Shown: in pieces, positions 29,910 through 41,716 of the stretch | How positions within the stretch are numbered: position 1 is the stretch's first letter | Layout of the letters: each line of letters opens with the position of its first letter | Assembly: GCA_905235225.1 (NCBI GenBank) | Contig: CAJOKE010000018.1 | Location: forward strand, 1-64,000 | Source: Paludibacteraceae bacterium | Lineage (GTDB): Bacteria; Bacteroidota; Bacteroidia; Bacteroidales; Paludibacteraceae | DNA: 64,000 nucleotides | Direction: 5' to 3' | Program-made: the position numbers and the translations under genes | The notes under the pieces: generated by a model | The model's input: only the letters and a program-made list of their open reading frames with translations | Told to the model about the DNA's origin: nothing | Database searches by the model: none

Positions 29910-32234
29910 TTATTTGCGATTTTTACTCTTAAAAACAACACTTTTCTGCTTTAATTCAGTTGTTGAAGCCTTATCTATCAATACCTTGGCTTCATCCAAA
30001 GTAAGTGCTGACACATCAACAGACTTCGGAATACGGTAATTTCCTTCCGGCGTCTTTATATATGGACCATAACGGCCGTTCAATACTTGGATATCACCCC
30101 ATACATGAATCGGTTCATTCTTCTGTGCTTTATCAGCAATAAGTTGAAGTGCTTCTTCTTTCGTGATATTAAACGGATCAACTGATTTCGGTATTGAGAT
30201 AAATTCACCATGGAAACGGATATATGGTCCATATTTGCCTTCACCTATTACCACATCTTCACCTTCAATATCGCATAATGTATAAGGTAATGACTTCTGG
30301 AAAAGCTCCAGTGCTTCATCCAATGTTATCGTATATATCGATTGACCATGTTTAAGCGACGCAAACTTTGGCTTCTCATCATCCGAATCACCCAACTGGA
30401 CACATGGTCCCAACTTTGATATCTTCGCTAATACCGGCTGACCGCTCTGCGGATCTGTTCCCAAACGAATCGGAGCAATATGACCCGACGGCACATGCTC
30501 TATCATTGGGTGAAACATCTTGTAAAACGAATCTACTGTCTTTACCCAATCGGCTTCGCCGGCAGCGATTTGGTCAAAATTTGCCTCCTCGGTTGCGGTG
30601 AAATCGTAAGAAAGTATCTCAGGGAATTGCTCTACCAGAAAATCATTGGTCATCCTGCCAAGATCTGTTGGAAGCAACTTTTGCTGATCTGCTCCGTACA
30701 TTTCCTGCTTCTGTTTATCCGTTATCTTGCCGCCTTTTAGCGTTAACTGATTATAATCACGCTTTTTACCGGCGATACTGCCACGCTCTACATATTTGCG
30801 CTGCTGGATAGTCTCGATAATAGTGGCATAGGTAGAAGGACGTCCTATCCCCAACTCCTCCATTTTCTTAACTAAAGCTGCTTCCGTATAGCGTAAAGGC
30901 GGACGAGAGAATTGCTGCTGCGCGTTCATCTCTGTCAAACGCAGCTGCTCGTTTATTGCCATGGCTGGAATGGTATGAATACTATCCTCTTGTTCTTCGT
31001 CTGTAGATTGAACGTAAGCACGCATGAAACCGTCAAAAGTCACGATTTCACCGGACGCAACGAACTGATAGGTAGAACCACTGACAGAGACTTCAACTCG
31101 CGTTGTCTCAACTTGGGCATCAGCCATCTGGGAAGCTATCGTACGCTTCCATATTAATTCATACAGTTTCTTTTCATCAGCATTTGCTCCGGCTGAATGA
31201 ATATTCATATAGGTCGGACGTATGGCTTCATGAGCCTCTTGCGCACCCTTGGAGTGTGTCTGATATTTACGCCCACGATGATACTTTTCCCCGTATTCAC
31301 CGACAATCTCATTCTTGGCCGTCGCTAATGCCAGACTACTCAAATTAACCGAATCAGTACGCATATACGTAATATGTCCTGCTTCATAAAGTGACTGAGC
31401 CAGACGCATAGTCTTACTTACAGAGAATTTGAGCTTCCGGGCAGCTTCCTGCTGCAATGAAGAAGTCGTAAATGGCGGTGCCGGAATATGAACACCCGGT
31501 TTCTTGCTAACCTGCTCGACCCGGAAAGATGCCGTTTGGCATAACTCAAGGAACTTCATCGCCTCTTTTTTTGTCGCAAAACGATGGTTTAATTCGGTAT
31601 GCAAAATGGATGCATCAGCCGGATTAATGCCGGTGAAATCGGCAATAACTCGATATTGGGCTACCGTTTTGAAGTTCTCAATTTCCCTTTCCCGCTCAAC
31701 AATCAAACGGACAGCAACCGATTGAACGCGCCCGGCAGAAAGTCCTGTCGTTATCTTTCGCCATAGAATTGGAGACAACTCAAAACCAACTATGCGGTCT
31801 AACACACGGCGCGCCTGCTGAGCATTCACCAAATTATAATCTATGTCTCTGGGTTCTTGGATCGCCTGTACAATGGCACTCTTTGTTATCTCATGGAAAA
31901 CAATCCTGTGGGTTTCCTTTTTCTCCAAATTAAGAACTTCATGCAAATGCCACGCAATAGCCTCTCCTTCACGGTCTTCATCAGATGCAAGCCATACCGT
32001 ATTAGCCTTCTTAACTTCTGACTGAAGTTGCTCCAAAAGATGCTTCTTACTTGGGTCGATAACATAATTAGGACGGTAATTATGCTCAAAATCAATTCCG
32101 ATACTGTTTTTTCCAACACCCTCTATGTCACGGATATGCCCTTGGGAAGATAGTACATGATAATCCGACCCAAGAAACTTCTCAATGGTCTTCGCCTTGG
32201 CAGGTGACTCAACGATGACTAAATTTTTACTCAT
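29910..32234 (-). CDS. topA: DNA topoisomerase I
   Basis: NLVIVESPAKAKTIEKFLG, SDEDREGEAIAWHL, ITYMRTDS. Confidence 0.98.
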   Translation of the reverse strand: MSKNLVIVESPAKAKTIEKFLGSDYHVLSSQGHIRDIEGVGKNSIGIDFEHNYRPNYVIDPSKKHLLEQLQSEVKKANTVWLASDEDREGEAIAWHLHEVLNLEKKETHRIVFHEITKSAIVQAIQEPRDIDYNLVNAQQARRVLDRIVGFELSPILWRKITTGLSAGRVQSVAVRLIVEREREIENFKTVAQYRVIADFTGINPADASILHTELNHRFATKKEAMKFLELCQTASFRVEQVSKKPGVHIPAPPFTTSSLQQEAARKLKFSVSKTMRLAQSLYEAGHITYMRTDSVNLSSLALATAKNEIVGEYGEKYHRGRKYQTHSKGAQEAHEAIRPTYMNIHSAGANADEKKLYELIWKRTIASQMADAQVETTRVEVSVSGSTYQFVASGEIVTFDGFMRAYVQSTDEEQEDSIHTIPAMAINEQLRLTEMNAQQQFSRPPLRYTEAALVKKMEELGIGRPSTYATIIETIQQRKYVERGSIAGKKRDYNQLTLKGGKITDKQKQEMYGADQQKLLPTDLGRMTNDFLVEQFPEILSYDFTATEEANFDQIAAGEADWVKTVDSFYKMFHPMIEHVPSGHIAPIRLGTDPQSGQPVLAKISKLGPCVQLGDSDDEKPKFASLKHGQSIYTITLDEALELFQKSLPYTLCDIEGEDVVIGEGKYGPYIRFHGEFISIPKSVDPFNITKEEALQLIADKAQKNEPIHVWGDIQVLNGRYGPYIKTPEGNYRIPKSVDVSALTLDEAKVLIDKASTTELKQKSVVFKSKNRK

Positions 32235-32350
32235 GCTCTACTTTACATAATTATATAAGGTGTGTCCCGAATTCCCTTGAAACAAAAGGGAAAGCCGAAA
32301 ACGGCGGCAAAGGTACAACTTTTTTTTTAACCGTGCAAATTTATTTTTTA

Positions 32351-32382
32351 TTTGCGTATATCAAAGATAAATAGTATCTTTG
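32351..32382 (+). promoter_or_regulatory. Promoter of the nfeD-like/floA operon
   Basis: TTTGCGTATAT, N20 total spacing, TATCTTTG. Confidence 0.8.
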
Positions 32383-32405
32383 CAGCGTGAAAAAATAATA
32401 AAGCT

Positions 32406-32759
32406 ATGTATATCGCAATTGTAATCCTTTTATTAGTGTTCGGTGTCGGTCTTTTAGTGGCTGAATTATTCCTGCTTCCGGGGTTCGGCATTGCCGGCAT
32501 ATCAGGTTTTGCATGCCTGATAGGTAGCGTTGTTGTCGCTTACCTCAAATTGGCTCCGATATATCCGTGGGCTGGTCATGCAACTTTGGCGGCGGCATTG
32601 ATAATGACCGCCATCGCCATTTACGGATTTCTCAAAAGTAGGGCTATCGAAAAAATGGCGTTAGACACATCTATTGACTCGCAAGTCGGCTTGGCTGAAC
32701 CGGGTAAAAAAATTGAAAACCTGAAAAAAGAGGCAGAAAAAGAAAGCAAAGTTAATTAA
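32406..32759 (+). CDS. NfeD-like membrane protein
   Basis: GVGLLVAELFLLPGFGIAGISGF; adjacent to floA. Confidence 0.85.
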   Translation: MYIAIVILLLVFGVGLLVAELFLLPGFGIAGISGFACLIGSVVVAYLKLAPIYPWAGHATLAAALIMTAIAIYGFLKSRAIEKMALDTSIDSQVGLAEPGKKIENLKKEAEKESKVN

Positions 32760-32786
32760 TAACGAATAACATTAAAGAAAAAAGTT

Positions 32787-33761
32787 ATGGAAATCATTGA
32801 AGTTATTTTGATCGTTTTAATTGCCATTTTGGTGATTATCTTCTTCTATTATGTGCCGTTTATGTTATGGATAAACGCACAGGTAAGCGGTGTCCGCATC
32901 TCTCTGGTGCAACTATTTCTGATGCGCATTCGCAAAGTTCCGCCTACTAAAATCGTGAATTGTCTGATTGAAGCGCACAAAGCCGGACTTCAAGATGTAA
33001 AACGTGATGGACTGGAAGCACACTATCTTGCCGGTGGACATATCGAACGCGTGGTTCATGCTCTCGTTTCAGCAAGTAAAGCCGGCATCCAGTTGCCGTT
33101 TCAAATGGCAACAGCCATTGATTTGGCTGGTCGGGATGTATTCGAAGCCGTACAGATGTCTGTAAATCCGAAAGTGATTGACACACCCCCGGTAGCAGCA
33201 GTGGCAAAAGACGGTATCCAGTTAATCGCCAAAGCACGTGTAACAGTTCGTGCAAATATCAAACAATTAGTCGGGGGTGCCGGAGAGGATACCATCCTCG
33301 CTCGCGTCGGAGAAGGAATAGTTAGCTCCATCGGTTCCGCTGAAAGCCACAAAATGGTTCTCGAAAACCCCGATTCCATCAGTAAACTCGTCCTTTCCAA
33401 AGGACTGGATGACGGAACAGCTTTTGAGATCCTGAGTATTGATATCGCGGATATTGATGTCGGTAAAAACATCGGCGCACAACTTCAAATGGATCAAGCC
33501 GAAGCAGACAAGAACATCGCACAGGCTAAAGCCGAAGAACGACGCGCAATGGCTATCGCCAACGAACAGGAAATGAAAGCAAAAGCACAGGAAGCACGAG
33601 CTAAAGTAATTGAGGCAGAGGCTCTTGTACCACAAGCCATGGCAGAAGCGTTCCGCAATGGAAACCTCGGCATCATGGACTACTACCGTATGCAAAATAT
33701 CCAAGCTGATACGACGATGCGCGAAGCAATTGGTAAGCCCAACTCTTCATCCAAAAAATAA
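32787..33761 (+). CDS. floA: Flotillin-like protein FloA
   Basis: [75 protein letters not shown]. Confidence 0.96.
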   Translation: MEIIEVILIVLIAILVIIFFYYVPFMLWINAQVSGVRISLVQLFLMRIRKVPPTKIVNCLIEAHKAGLQDVKRDGLEAHYLAGGHIERVVHALVSASKAGIQLPFQMATAIDLAGRDVFEAVQMSVNPKVIDTPPVAAVAKDGIQLIAKARVTVRANIKQLVGGAGEDTILARVGEGIVSSIGSAESHKMVLENPDSISKLVLSKGLDDGTAFEILSIDIADIDVGKNIGAQLQMDQAEADKNIAQAKAEERRAMAIANEQEMKAKAQEARAKVIEAEALVPQAMAEAFRNGNLGIMDYYRMQNIQADTTMREAIGKPNSSSKK

Positions 33762-33776
33762 GAAGTAAGGACTAAC

Positions 33777-34556
33777 ATGAAAATAGCCTTGCTACAATAT
33801 CCCGTTTTATGGGCTGATCGTGACGAAAATCTGCGGTTGACCTGTGAGCGCATTCGTGCTATTGCAGGTCAGGCGCAGTTGGCCTTGCTGCCTGAAATGT
33901 TTACAACCGGATTCTGTACCGACCAGCCCGAATTGGCAGAAACAACAAACGGTGAAACCGTAAGTACACTGCAAAAATTAGCCGATGAGTTCCGGATAGC
34001 CATAGCCGGTTCATTTATCTGCAAAGATGACGCTACGGGAAAGTTGTATAATCGCGGCTTTTTCATAAAACCATTCGAAACTCCCGATTTCATCGATAAA
34101 AAGCACTTATATGCCCATGGCGGAGAGGACCGCTTCTTCACCGCCGGAAATAACCGTTCCGTAATTGAATACTTAGGCGTTAAATTCAGATTATTAATAT
34201 GTTACGATCTACGGTTCCCTGTCTGGGCAAGACAGGAAAAAGATAATCTGTATGATATTCTCTTAGTTTGCGCTAACTGGCCTCAAGTTCGAATAAAATA
34301 TTGGGATGCACTTATTGCTGCACGTGCGACGGAAAACCAATGCTATATATGCGCAACAAACATCATCGGTGAAGATAATCAACAATTGCATTACAATGGT
34401 CATAGTATAGCATATGACAGTTATTTGAACCCAATTGCACAATTTGAAGACGATGAAGAAGGAACCAAAATTGCAGACTTTGATATTGAACGATTACACC
34501 ATTTCCGTTCCGTACTCCCGCTTTGGAAGGATGCTGATGATATCGTAATAAAATGA
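33777..34556 (+). CDS. Nitrilase-family amidohydrolase (omega-amidase-like)
   Basis: LLPEMFTTGF, KKHLYAHGGED, LLICYDLRFPVW. Confidence 0.92.
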   Translation: MKIALLQYPVLWADRDENLRLTCERIRAIAGQAQLALLPEMFTTGFCTDQPELAETTNGETVSTLQKLADEFRIAIAGSFICKDDATGKLYNRGFFIKPFETPDFIDKKHLYAHGGEDRFFTAGNNRSVIEYLGVKFRLLICYDLRFPVWARQEKDNLYDILLVCANWPQVRIKYWDALIAARATENQCYICATNIIGEDNQQLHYNGHSIAYDSYLNPIAQFEDDEEGTKIADFDIERLHHFRSVLPLWKDADDIVIK

Positions 34557-36274
34557 ACATGGAAAGTATTTGGAACATACGGGAATTGAATTCTGAAGAA
34601 CATGCTTTAACCGAACAATTGGCAGAGGAATTGCATATTGGTTTTCAGGCGGCAAGATTATTGGTCATTCGGGGAATTAAAACTGCTGACGCAGCACGGA
34701 AATACATCCGCCCGTCTTTGGACGAACTGAATGATCCTTTTTTAATGAAAAACATGGATAAAGCGGTTAAACGCCTTCACCAAGCCATAGAAAACAATGA
34801 ACACATTTTAGTTTATGGAGACTATGATGTTGATGGAACAACTGCTGTTGCACTCATGTACACTTTTATAAAATCGATGACAGACAATGTCGATTTCTAT
34901 ATTCCTGACCGATATACGGAAGGATATGGAATATCGTTCAAAGGTATCGATTTCGCCGATTCCATCGGATGTCAACTAATAATCGCTTTGGATTGTGGCA
35001 TTAAAGCTGTTGATAAAATTCAATATGCTCAGAATAAAAACATCGATTTCATCGTATGCGACCACCACACTCCTGGTGAAGAATTACCTAAAGCAGTAGC
35101 TGTGTTGAACATGAAACGCATCGATTGCAACTATCCATACAAAGATTTAAGCGGCTGCGGAGTCGGATTCAAACTTGCTCAAGCCTATGCTATTAAATAC
35201 AATGTAATCTTGGATTTACACCAGTTCCTTCCCTATACTGCCATGGCTGTAGCGTCTGATATTGTCTCCGTTACTGGCGAAAATAGAATACTTACTTGCT
35301 TTGGTCTCAAAGCCATTAACAATAATCCTTCACCCGGATTAGCAGCACTGATTGCCGTTGCAGGCATAGATCCCAAACATGTAACAATCTATGATTTGGG
35401 CTATAAAATAGGCCCGCGTATAAATGCCTGTGGGCGTTTGTATTCCGGTCGGGAAGCAGTGGAATTGCTTATCACAGATGATATGGAATTTGCACGACAG
35501 AGAGCCAAAGAAATTAATGAATACAATTCCGAGCGGCAAGGTTATGACAAAAACATAGTAGAAGAAGCCATAGAATTACTCACAGCCGACCCTGAAAACG
35601 AATACAAACACACCACAGTGGTTTATTCCCCTAAGTGGCATAAAGGTGTTGTGGGAATTGCAGCAAGTAAATTAACCGAAACTTTCTATCGGCCTACAAT
35701 AGTACTCACTTCCGATAAAAACGGAATAATCTCCGGTTCTGCACGTTCAGTTGGTGGCTTTGATTTATATGCTGCCATAGATTCCTGCCGGGACTTGCTA
35801 ACTAATTTCGGTGGACATGCATTTGCTGCCGGATTGAGTATGAAAGAAAGCGCATTACCCGAATTCAAGCAACGATTCGAAGAATATGTCACCAACCATA
35901 TTACAGAATCTCAACTGCACCCGACTATTGAGGTTGAAGCAGAAATAGATTTTGCCGATATCACCGATCATTTTTTAAAAGTAATGCGGTGTTTGGAACC
36001 CTTCGGACCCGGTAATCCACGACCGATATATGTTACACGCAATGTTATTAATAACCGCGACACTAGATGTGTCGGAAAAACAGGCGAACATCTCCATGTT
36101 GATTTCACCGACCGGACAGCGGCAATTAGCGGCATTGCTTTCGGGAAAGGAGATTGGGCATTATACCTGCAAAACGGAAATGCTGTAGATGTATGTTATG
36201 AGGTAGATGAAAATGTTTTCAACGGCAAGCGGTCACTGCAAATGATAGTACAAGACATTAAAAAGAGCAACTAA
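34553..36274 (+). CDS. recJ: Single-stranded-DNA-specific exonuclease RecJ
   Basis: [48 protein letters not shown]. Confidence 0.97.
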   Translation: MNMESIWNIRELNSEEHALTEQLAEELHIGFQAARLLVIRGIKTADAARKYIRPSLDELNDPFLMKNMDKAVKRLHQAIENNEHILVYGDYDVDGTTAVALMYTFIKSMTDNVDFYIPDRYTEGYGISFKGIDFADSIGCQLIIALDCGIKAVDKIQYAQNKNIDFIVCDHHTPGEELPKAVAVLNMKRIDCNYPYKDLSGCGVGFKLAQAYAIKYNVILDLHQFLPYTAMAVASDIVSVTGENRILTCFGLKAINNNPSPGLAALIAVAGIDPKHVTIYDLGYKIGPRINACGRLYSGREAVELLITDDMEFARQRAKEINEYNSERQGYDKNIVEEAIELLTADPENEYKHTTVVYSPKWHKGVVGIAASKLTETFYRPTIVLTSDKNGIISGSARSVGGFDLYAAIDSCRDLLTNFGGHAFAAGLSMKESALPEFKQRFEEYVTNHITESQLHPTIEVEAEIDFADITDHFLKVMRCLEPFGPGNPRPIYVTRNVINNRDTRCVGKTGEHLHVDFTDRTAAISGIAFGKGDWALYLQNGNAVDVCYEVDENVFNGKRSLQMIVQDIKKSN

Positions 36275-36275
36275 T

Positions 36276-36866
36276 ATGTTTTCAGAAAGAGACACACAAG
36301 GCCCTGTTCGCAGGAAGGGCGGTATTGAAGTGGTTTGTGGCTCGATGTTTTCGGGCAAAACCGAGGAATTAATCCGGCGTATGAAACGTGCACAATTCGC
36401 CAAACAAAAGGTTGAAATATTCAAACCGACTATTGATGTGCGCTACAGTGTAGAGGATGTAGTCAGCCACGACAAAAATGTCATTCAATCAACGCCTGTT
36501 GACAGTAGTCAAAACATTCTGCTGCTTGCTAACGACATTGATGTTGTGGGTATCGATGAGGCGCAGTTCTTTGATATGGGAATTGTTGAGGTATGCAAGC
36601 AGTTGGCTGAACGCGGAATCCGGGTAATAGTAGCGGGACTGGATATGGACTTCAAAGGCGCACCATTTGGACCTATGCCTGCACTTATGGCAATTGCCGA
36701 AGATGTGTACAAAACACACGCTATCTGCGTTCAGTGCGGCGATTTGGCTTATATCAGCCACCGTTTGGTCGCATCTGAAAAACGGGTATTACTCGGTGAA
36801 ACCGAGAGTTACGAACCCTTATGCAGAGTATGTTACAATAAGGCTATTGCAGCTGAAAATAATTGA
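36276..36866 (+). CDS. tdk: Thymidine kinase
   Basis: [37 protein letters not shown]. Confidence 0.97.
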   Translation: MFSERDTQGPVRRKGGIEVVCGSMFSGKTEELIRRMKRAQFAKQKVEIFKPTIDVRYSVEDVVSHDKNVIQSTPVDSSQNILLLANDIDVVGIDEAQFFDMGIVEVCKQLAERGIRVIVAGLDMDFKGAPFGPMPALMAIAEDVYKTHAICVQCGDLAYISHRLVASEKRVLLGETESYEPLCRVCYNKAIAAENN

Positions 36867-38859
36867 TGTCATAGTACCTCTTCCGCTTCATGGCACATTT
36901 TCCTATAATGTGCCTGAAAGTATGGAGTACCCGCAACCTGGCATGCGGGTACTTGTTCCTTGGGGGACTAAACAATTGGTTGCAATTGCCTGCAAAAAGC
37001 GGTTGACACCGATTGATGACGACATCATAATAAAGGATATTATTGCCGTTTTGGATGACCGCCCTATTGTAACCACCGAACAAATGGCATTATGGCAATG
37101 GGTTGCAGAATACTACATGTGTCCCATTGGCGATGTAATGGTTGCTGCATTACCAACTAAAGCAAACGATAAAGGATTTAGCTTTTCTCCTATTGCCAAA
37201 CGACGTGTAAAATTACCGGAATACATCGGTGAAATCGAGGATATTCATATTCCGGACCTTCAACAAAGCCACGCTATGACTCAAATAAAGGAACAATGGC
37301 AGCAACACGAAACCGTGCTGCTTCACGGCGTGACATCTTCCGGTAAAACCGAGGTCTATATGCACCTTATCAAGGAACAATTGGCTGCTGACAATCAGGT
37401 CCTGTATCTTGTGCCGGAAATCGCATTGACTACCCAACTGACAGACCGGCTCCAACGCATATTCGGCGATAAAGTAATCGTTTATCACTCTCGCGTAACA
37501 GATGCTGTACGGGCAGAGATTTACCGGCAACAACTATATCCTAATGCCAAATTAATTGTGGGCGCACGCTCTGCCGTTTTTCTTCCATTTGCAAAACTTG
37601 GTTTGGTCATTGTCGATGAAGAACATGAACCAAGTTATAAACAACAGGATCCTGCTCCCCGTTATCACGCACGTTCAGTTGCTATCATGCTTGCCAAGCA
37701 ACATGGGGCAAAAGTGCTTTTAGGTACGGCAACACCGGCGGTGGAATCGTATTATAATGCTCTAAATGGAAAATATGGTTTAGTCGTTATGACTAAACGA
37801 TTTGCCGGACTGCAACTTCCGGCCATTACCTTGATTGACTTGCAGAGACAATACCACAGGAAAGAAATGTACGGGCATTTCTCAGACCCGTTAGTGGCGC
37901 GAATCAAGGAAGAATTGGCACGCGAGAAACAAATAATACTATTCCAAAACCGGCGTGGATATGCTCCTATGATGTCATGTACAAACTGCGGAACAACACC
38001 CAAATGCGTTAACTGTGATGTTCCTATGACATTACACATGCGAACACGTATGTTGACATGCCACTATTGCGGATATTCATCTCCCATACCGATGAGTTGC
38101 CCGAATTGTGGAGGAACGATGAAGATACATGGATTTGGAACTGAACGGCTTGAGGACGAAGTCCAAAATCTTTTCCCCTCTGCACGTGTCATGCGAATGG
38201 ATCTTGATTCTACGGCAAAAAAGAGTGCCTACCAGGATATCATTAACGCCTTTGCACATCATGAAGTGGACATTCTCATCGGCACCCAAATGGTTTCAAA
38301 GGGATTACATTTTGACGATGTAAGCCTGGTGGCGGTATTAAATGCCGATAACTTGTTCAATCAACCGGATTTCAGATGTTACGAACGCGCCTTTCAACTA
38401 TTGGAACAGGTAAGTGGTCGTGCAGGCAGAAAAGGACAACAGGGGGAAGTGATTTTACAAACATTTGACCCTGACAATCCTATTTACAAATACCTACAAA
38501 ACCACGACTACCCTGCATTCTACCAACAACAAATAGCAGAAAGAAAAACATTCTACTATGTTCCCTTCTGCCGGATGATTACTGTCATTTTGCGCCATAA
38601 GGATGAAAACCGTGTAATAAATGCGGCTAATTTTTTACAAACAAGATTAATGCAAGTGTTCGCAAAACGTTGTTCCGTAGTTATCGAACCATCTGTTGCC
38701 CGCATTCAAAACATGCACATCAGAACCATTCGGTTACGAATTGAAGAAAAAGCAAACTATACCCTTGCCAAACAAATGCTAAAAGAGCAAATTGACTATA
38801 TCATTAATTTGCCCGATTGCAAAGGGGTACAAGTACTGCCGGATGTAGATCCGCAATAA
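36847..38859 (+). CDS. priA: Primosomal protein N' (PriA helicase)
   Basis: [29 protein letters not shown], zinc-binding cysteines. Start inferred as TTG at 36847; the ORF is open upstream to 36667. Confidence 0.95.
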   Translation: MQLKIIDVIVPLPLHGTFSYNVPESMEYPQPGMRVLVPWGTKQLVAIACKKRLTPIDDDIIIKDIIAVLDDRPIVTTEQMALWQWVAEYYMCPIGDVMVAALPTKANDKGFSFSPIAKRRVKLPEYIGEIEDIHIPDLQQSHAMTQIKEQWQQHETVLLHGVTSSGKTEVYMHLIKEQLAADNQVLYLVPEIALTTQLTDRLQRIFGDKVIVYHSRVTDAVRAEIYRQQLYPNAKLIVGARSAVFLPFAKLGLVIVDEEHEPSYKQQDPAPRYHARSVAIMLAKQHGAKVLLGTATPAVESYYNALNGKYGLVVMTKRFAGLQLPAITLIDLQRQYHRKEMYGHFSDPLVARIKEELAREKQIILFQNRRGYAPMMSCTNCGTTPKCVNCDVPMTLHMRTRMLTCHYCGYSSPIPMSCPNCGGTMKIHGFGTERLEDEVQNLFPSARVMRMDLDSTAKKSAYQDIINAFAHHEVDILIGTQMVSKGLHFDDVSLVAVLNADNLFNQPDFRCYERAFQLLEQVSGRAGRKGQQGEVILQTFDPDNPIYKYLQNHDYPAFYQQQIAERKTFYYVPFCRMITVILRHKDENRVINAANFLQTRLMQVFAKRCSVVIEPSVARIQNMHIRTIRLRIEEKANYTLAKQMLKEQIDYIINLPDCKGVQVLPDVDPQ

Positions 38860-39975
38860 TCAGTTCTCTTTTGATTTGGAAAGTCGCTTTTCGCGGCGGG
38901 ATTTGAAGGCACGTACTTTGCGTTTATCGCTATTTACGTACTTCTGAGGTGTTTCAATGATTTCATCCCAACCTCCCGCACGGTCAATTATCTGTTTTCC
39001 GGTATCATGACGCACAATATAAACTTCATCATATAATTCACCGGAATCAACAAGCCGGGTACGCATACGCAAGGTATCGCCATATACCGCAATATCCTCA
39101 TACCATTGCAGACCGGAGCCTACGCGCGTATCCTTTTTACTGAGTTTATGAAGGTACGACTTCGTGGCGGCATTTGTATTTACATAAGGCAAACGGCGCG
39201 AATAATTGTGATCATGCCCTGCAAAAATCAAATCTGCACCTTGTAATGCACGCTTGAATGTAGCATATACAGACACATTCGTTCGACCCACACCGCAAGA
39301 GTGGACTGGATGGTGCATAATTACAATGACAAAACGATCACCGGCATCGTGTATAACATTTTTTACCCATGTATTGACTCGTGTAAAATCACGCAAACGT
39401 TGCAATCCATTGGTATTTATGGCAATGAAACGCACTTGGTTAAAGTCAACATAGTATGTAGTACCCTTAAAATCAAGCGGTCCGTTCTGCGGATGTTGAA
39501 AAGTCGTCATCCAATAGTCCGGTAAAATCCGGCGGATTCCTTTACGGTATTCATGGTTGCCAGGCACATTGATTATCGGCAACGAATCAAATGCCGTACC
39601 CTGCAAATCATGATATAGTTGCTGATTATAGTAAAAGTAACCGCGTTCTACCATATCGCCCAACTGCGCATAACAATCCGCTTGAGGATGTCGGTCACCA
39701 ACTGCCTGCCATTGCGCGTGACTCAGACTATTATGTACATCACCAAACAATAGTATTTGGAATGTATCAGGTTGACGAACATCTTCCCAAGATATGCCAT
39801 TGTATTCGAAACCGGATACGGTATCTTGCCCGAATGTTTCGAAACGGTAGTCTATCGTATCGCCTGTCCACTGCGGCTCAGGAGGATTCCCAAACCACAC
39901 ATTCCAACGGACAGCACAGATAACTGCGCCGACCGTCAGAATGATAATAATCAGTATAATCCGAAACTTACGCAT
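38860..39975 (-). CDS. Calcineurin-like metallophosphoesterase
   Basis: LLFGDVHNS, QLGDMVERG, VPGNHEY, IMHHPVHSCG, FAGHDHNYSR. Confidence 0.92.
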   Translation of the reverse strand: MRKFRIILIIIILTVGAVICAVRWNVWFGNPPEPQWTGDTIDYRFETFGQDTVSGFEYNGISWEDVRQPDTFQILLFGDVHNSLSHAQWQAVGDRHPQADCYAQLGDMVERGYFYYNQQLYHDLQGTAFDSLPIINVPGNHEYRKGIRRILPDYWMTTFQHPQNGPLDFKGTTYYVDFNQVRFIAINTNGLQRLRDFTRVNTWVKNVIHDAGDRFVIVIMHHPVHSCGVGRTNVSVYATFKRALQGADLIFAGHDHNYSRRLPYVNTNAATKSYLHKLSKKDTRVGSGLQWYEDIAVYGDTLRMRTRLVDSGELYDEVYIVRHDTGKQIIDRAGGWDEIIETPQKYVNSDKRKVRAFKSRREKRLSKSKEN

Positions 39976-40400
39976 TAGAACGGCAAGTCCGTACTTTCAT
40001 CTTGTGAGGCAACAGAGTCAAAGCTCTGTATATTAGCATTACCGCCCATTGGTGCTGCTGCTGGTTGAGAAGCGGCTGCTGGAGCCGTAGCAGGTTCTGT
40101 TGTTGTAGCTGCAGGACTGCCTGTTACATCACCTTGCTGAACTCGCCATGCACGGATAGAAGTGTACCAACGACCATTGAACTCGCGGCTTTCTATATCA
40201 AACGATACAGTTACAAGGTCATCCAACTGACATGGGTTATTCTTGATTCTGTCCTCTCCGAAAATCTCAAAGCATACCTTGCGCGGATATTGCTCCTGAG
40301 TTTCAAGTACATAAGACTGGATTTTCCACGGATTTCCGGTACTTTTGCTGACACCTTCTTGCGCGGGAAGTACTTGAACAATTTTTCCTACTATATCCAT
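39975..40400 (-). CDS. DUF3127 (OB-fold/SSB-like) protein
   Basis: DIVGKIVQVLPAQEGVSKSTGNPWKIQSYVLETQEQYPRKVCFEIFG. Confidence 0.85.
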   Translation of the reverse strand: MDIVGKIVQVLPAQEGVSKSTGNPWKIQSYVLETQEQYPRKVCFEIFGEDRIKNNPCQLDDLVTVSFDIESREFNGRWYTSIRAWRVQQGDVTGSPAATTTEPATAPAAASQPAAAPMGGNANIQSFDSVASQDESTDLPF

Positions 40401-40437
40401 AATTGTCTTCTAATATTTAGGATTCCTGTTTCCGGGA

Positions 40438-41688
40438 TTATTCACCCTTGATGGCTGCAACTCCGGGAAGAACCTTACCTTCGATAGCCTCTAACAATGC
40501 ACCACCGCCGGTTGAAATGTAGCTGACACGGTCTGCCATTCCGAACTTGTTCACACAGGCAACGCTGTCTCCGCCGCCAATAAGGCTATATGCTCCGTTA
40601 TCTGTTGCATTTGCTACAGCCTCAGCGATTGCCCTGCTTCCACCGGTAAAGTTATCAAACTCAAACACACCTGCAGGACCGTTCCACAGAATAGTCTTGG
40701 CACCCTCAATGGCCTTGGTGAAGAGTTTGCGGCTCTCCGGACCGGCATCCAGACCTTCCCAACCTTCAGGGATAGCATTACTCGGACAAATAAGTTGGTT
40801 GGCATCGTTGGCAAACTTGTCACCGCAAACCGAGTCAACACCTAAAACAAGGTTAACACCTTTTGCCTTGGCTTGTGCCATAATGTCTAATGCCAAATCA
40901 AGCTTGTCATCCTCACAAATAGAGTTACCGACATGACCGCCTTGTGCTTTGGCGAATGTATATGTCATACCGCCGCACAGAATCAGGTTGTCAACTTTGT
41001 TCATCAGGTTCTCTATAATACCGATTTTTGTGCTGACCTTGCTACCACCCATGATTGCGGTGAAGGGGCGTTTGATATTATTCAGGATATTTTCAACTGC
41101 CTGTACCTCTTTCTCCATCAGGTATCCCAACATCTTGTTGTCCGCATCAAAGTAGTCTGCTATTACAGCTGTTGATGCATGTTTGCGGTGAGCGGTTCCA
41201 AAAGCATCATTTACATAGCAGTCCGCATATGAAGCCAAAGTCTTTGCAAACTCTTTTTGGCTCGCCTTCATTGCTTTCTTGGCTTCCTCATAAGCGGGAT
41301 CTTCTTTCTCGATACCTACGGGCTTGCCTTCCTCTTCAGCATAGAAACGGAGGTTCTCAAGCATCAGAACCTCACCGGCCTTCAAGGCATCTGCCTGTGC
41401 TTTGGCTTTGGCACAATCTGGAGCAAACTGTACTTTTACACCCAATGCTGCACTTACTGCATCCACAATCTGGCTCAAACTGTACTTGGCATTCACTTTA
41501 CCTTTCGGTTTGCCCATGTGGCTCATGATGATGAGCGCACCACCCTCATTGAGGATGTGTTTAAGGGTCGGAAGAGCACCACGGATACGGGTGTCGTCTG
41601 TAATTTGTCCATTCTCATTCAGTGGTACATTGAAGTCCACGCGCACAATCGCTTTCTTGCCTGCGAATTTGTAGTTGTCAATTGTCAT
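40438..41688 (-). CDS. pgk: Phosphoglycerate kinase
   Basis: [38 protein letters not shown]. Confidence 0.99.
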   Translation of the reverse strand: MTIDNYKFAGKKAIVRVDFNVPLNENGQITDDTRIRGALPTLKHILNEGGALIIMSHMGKPKGKVNAKYSLSQIVDAVSAALGVKVQFAPDCAKAKAQADALKAGEVLMLENLRFYAEEEGKPVGIEKEDPAYEEAKKAMKASQKEFAKTLASYADCYVNDAFGTAHRKHASTAVIADYFDADNKMLGYLMEKEVQAVENILNNIKRPFTAIMGGSKVSTKIGIIENLMNKVDNLILCGGMTYTFAKAQGGHVGNSICEDDKLDLALDIMAQAKAKGVNLVLGVDSVCGDKFANDANQLICPSNAIPEGWEGLDAGPESRKLFTKAIEGAKTILWNGPAGVFEFDNFTGGSRAIAEAVANATDNGAYSLIGGGDSVACVNKFGMADRVSYISTGGGALLEAIEGKVLPGVAAIKGE

Positions 41689-41716
41689 AATTGTAAATAT
41701 TTAAGTTTGTTTATTA

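Noticed and set aside
36667-36846. Upstream 60 codons of the priA ORF
   Set aside because: They overlap tdk out of frame and do not resemble PriA; TTG at 36847 is the better start.
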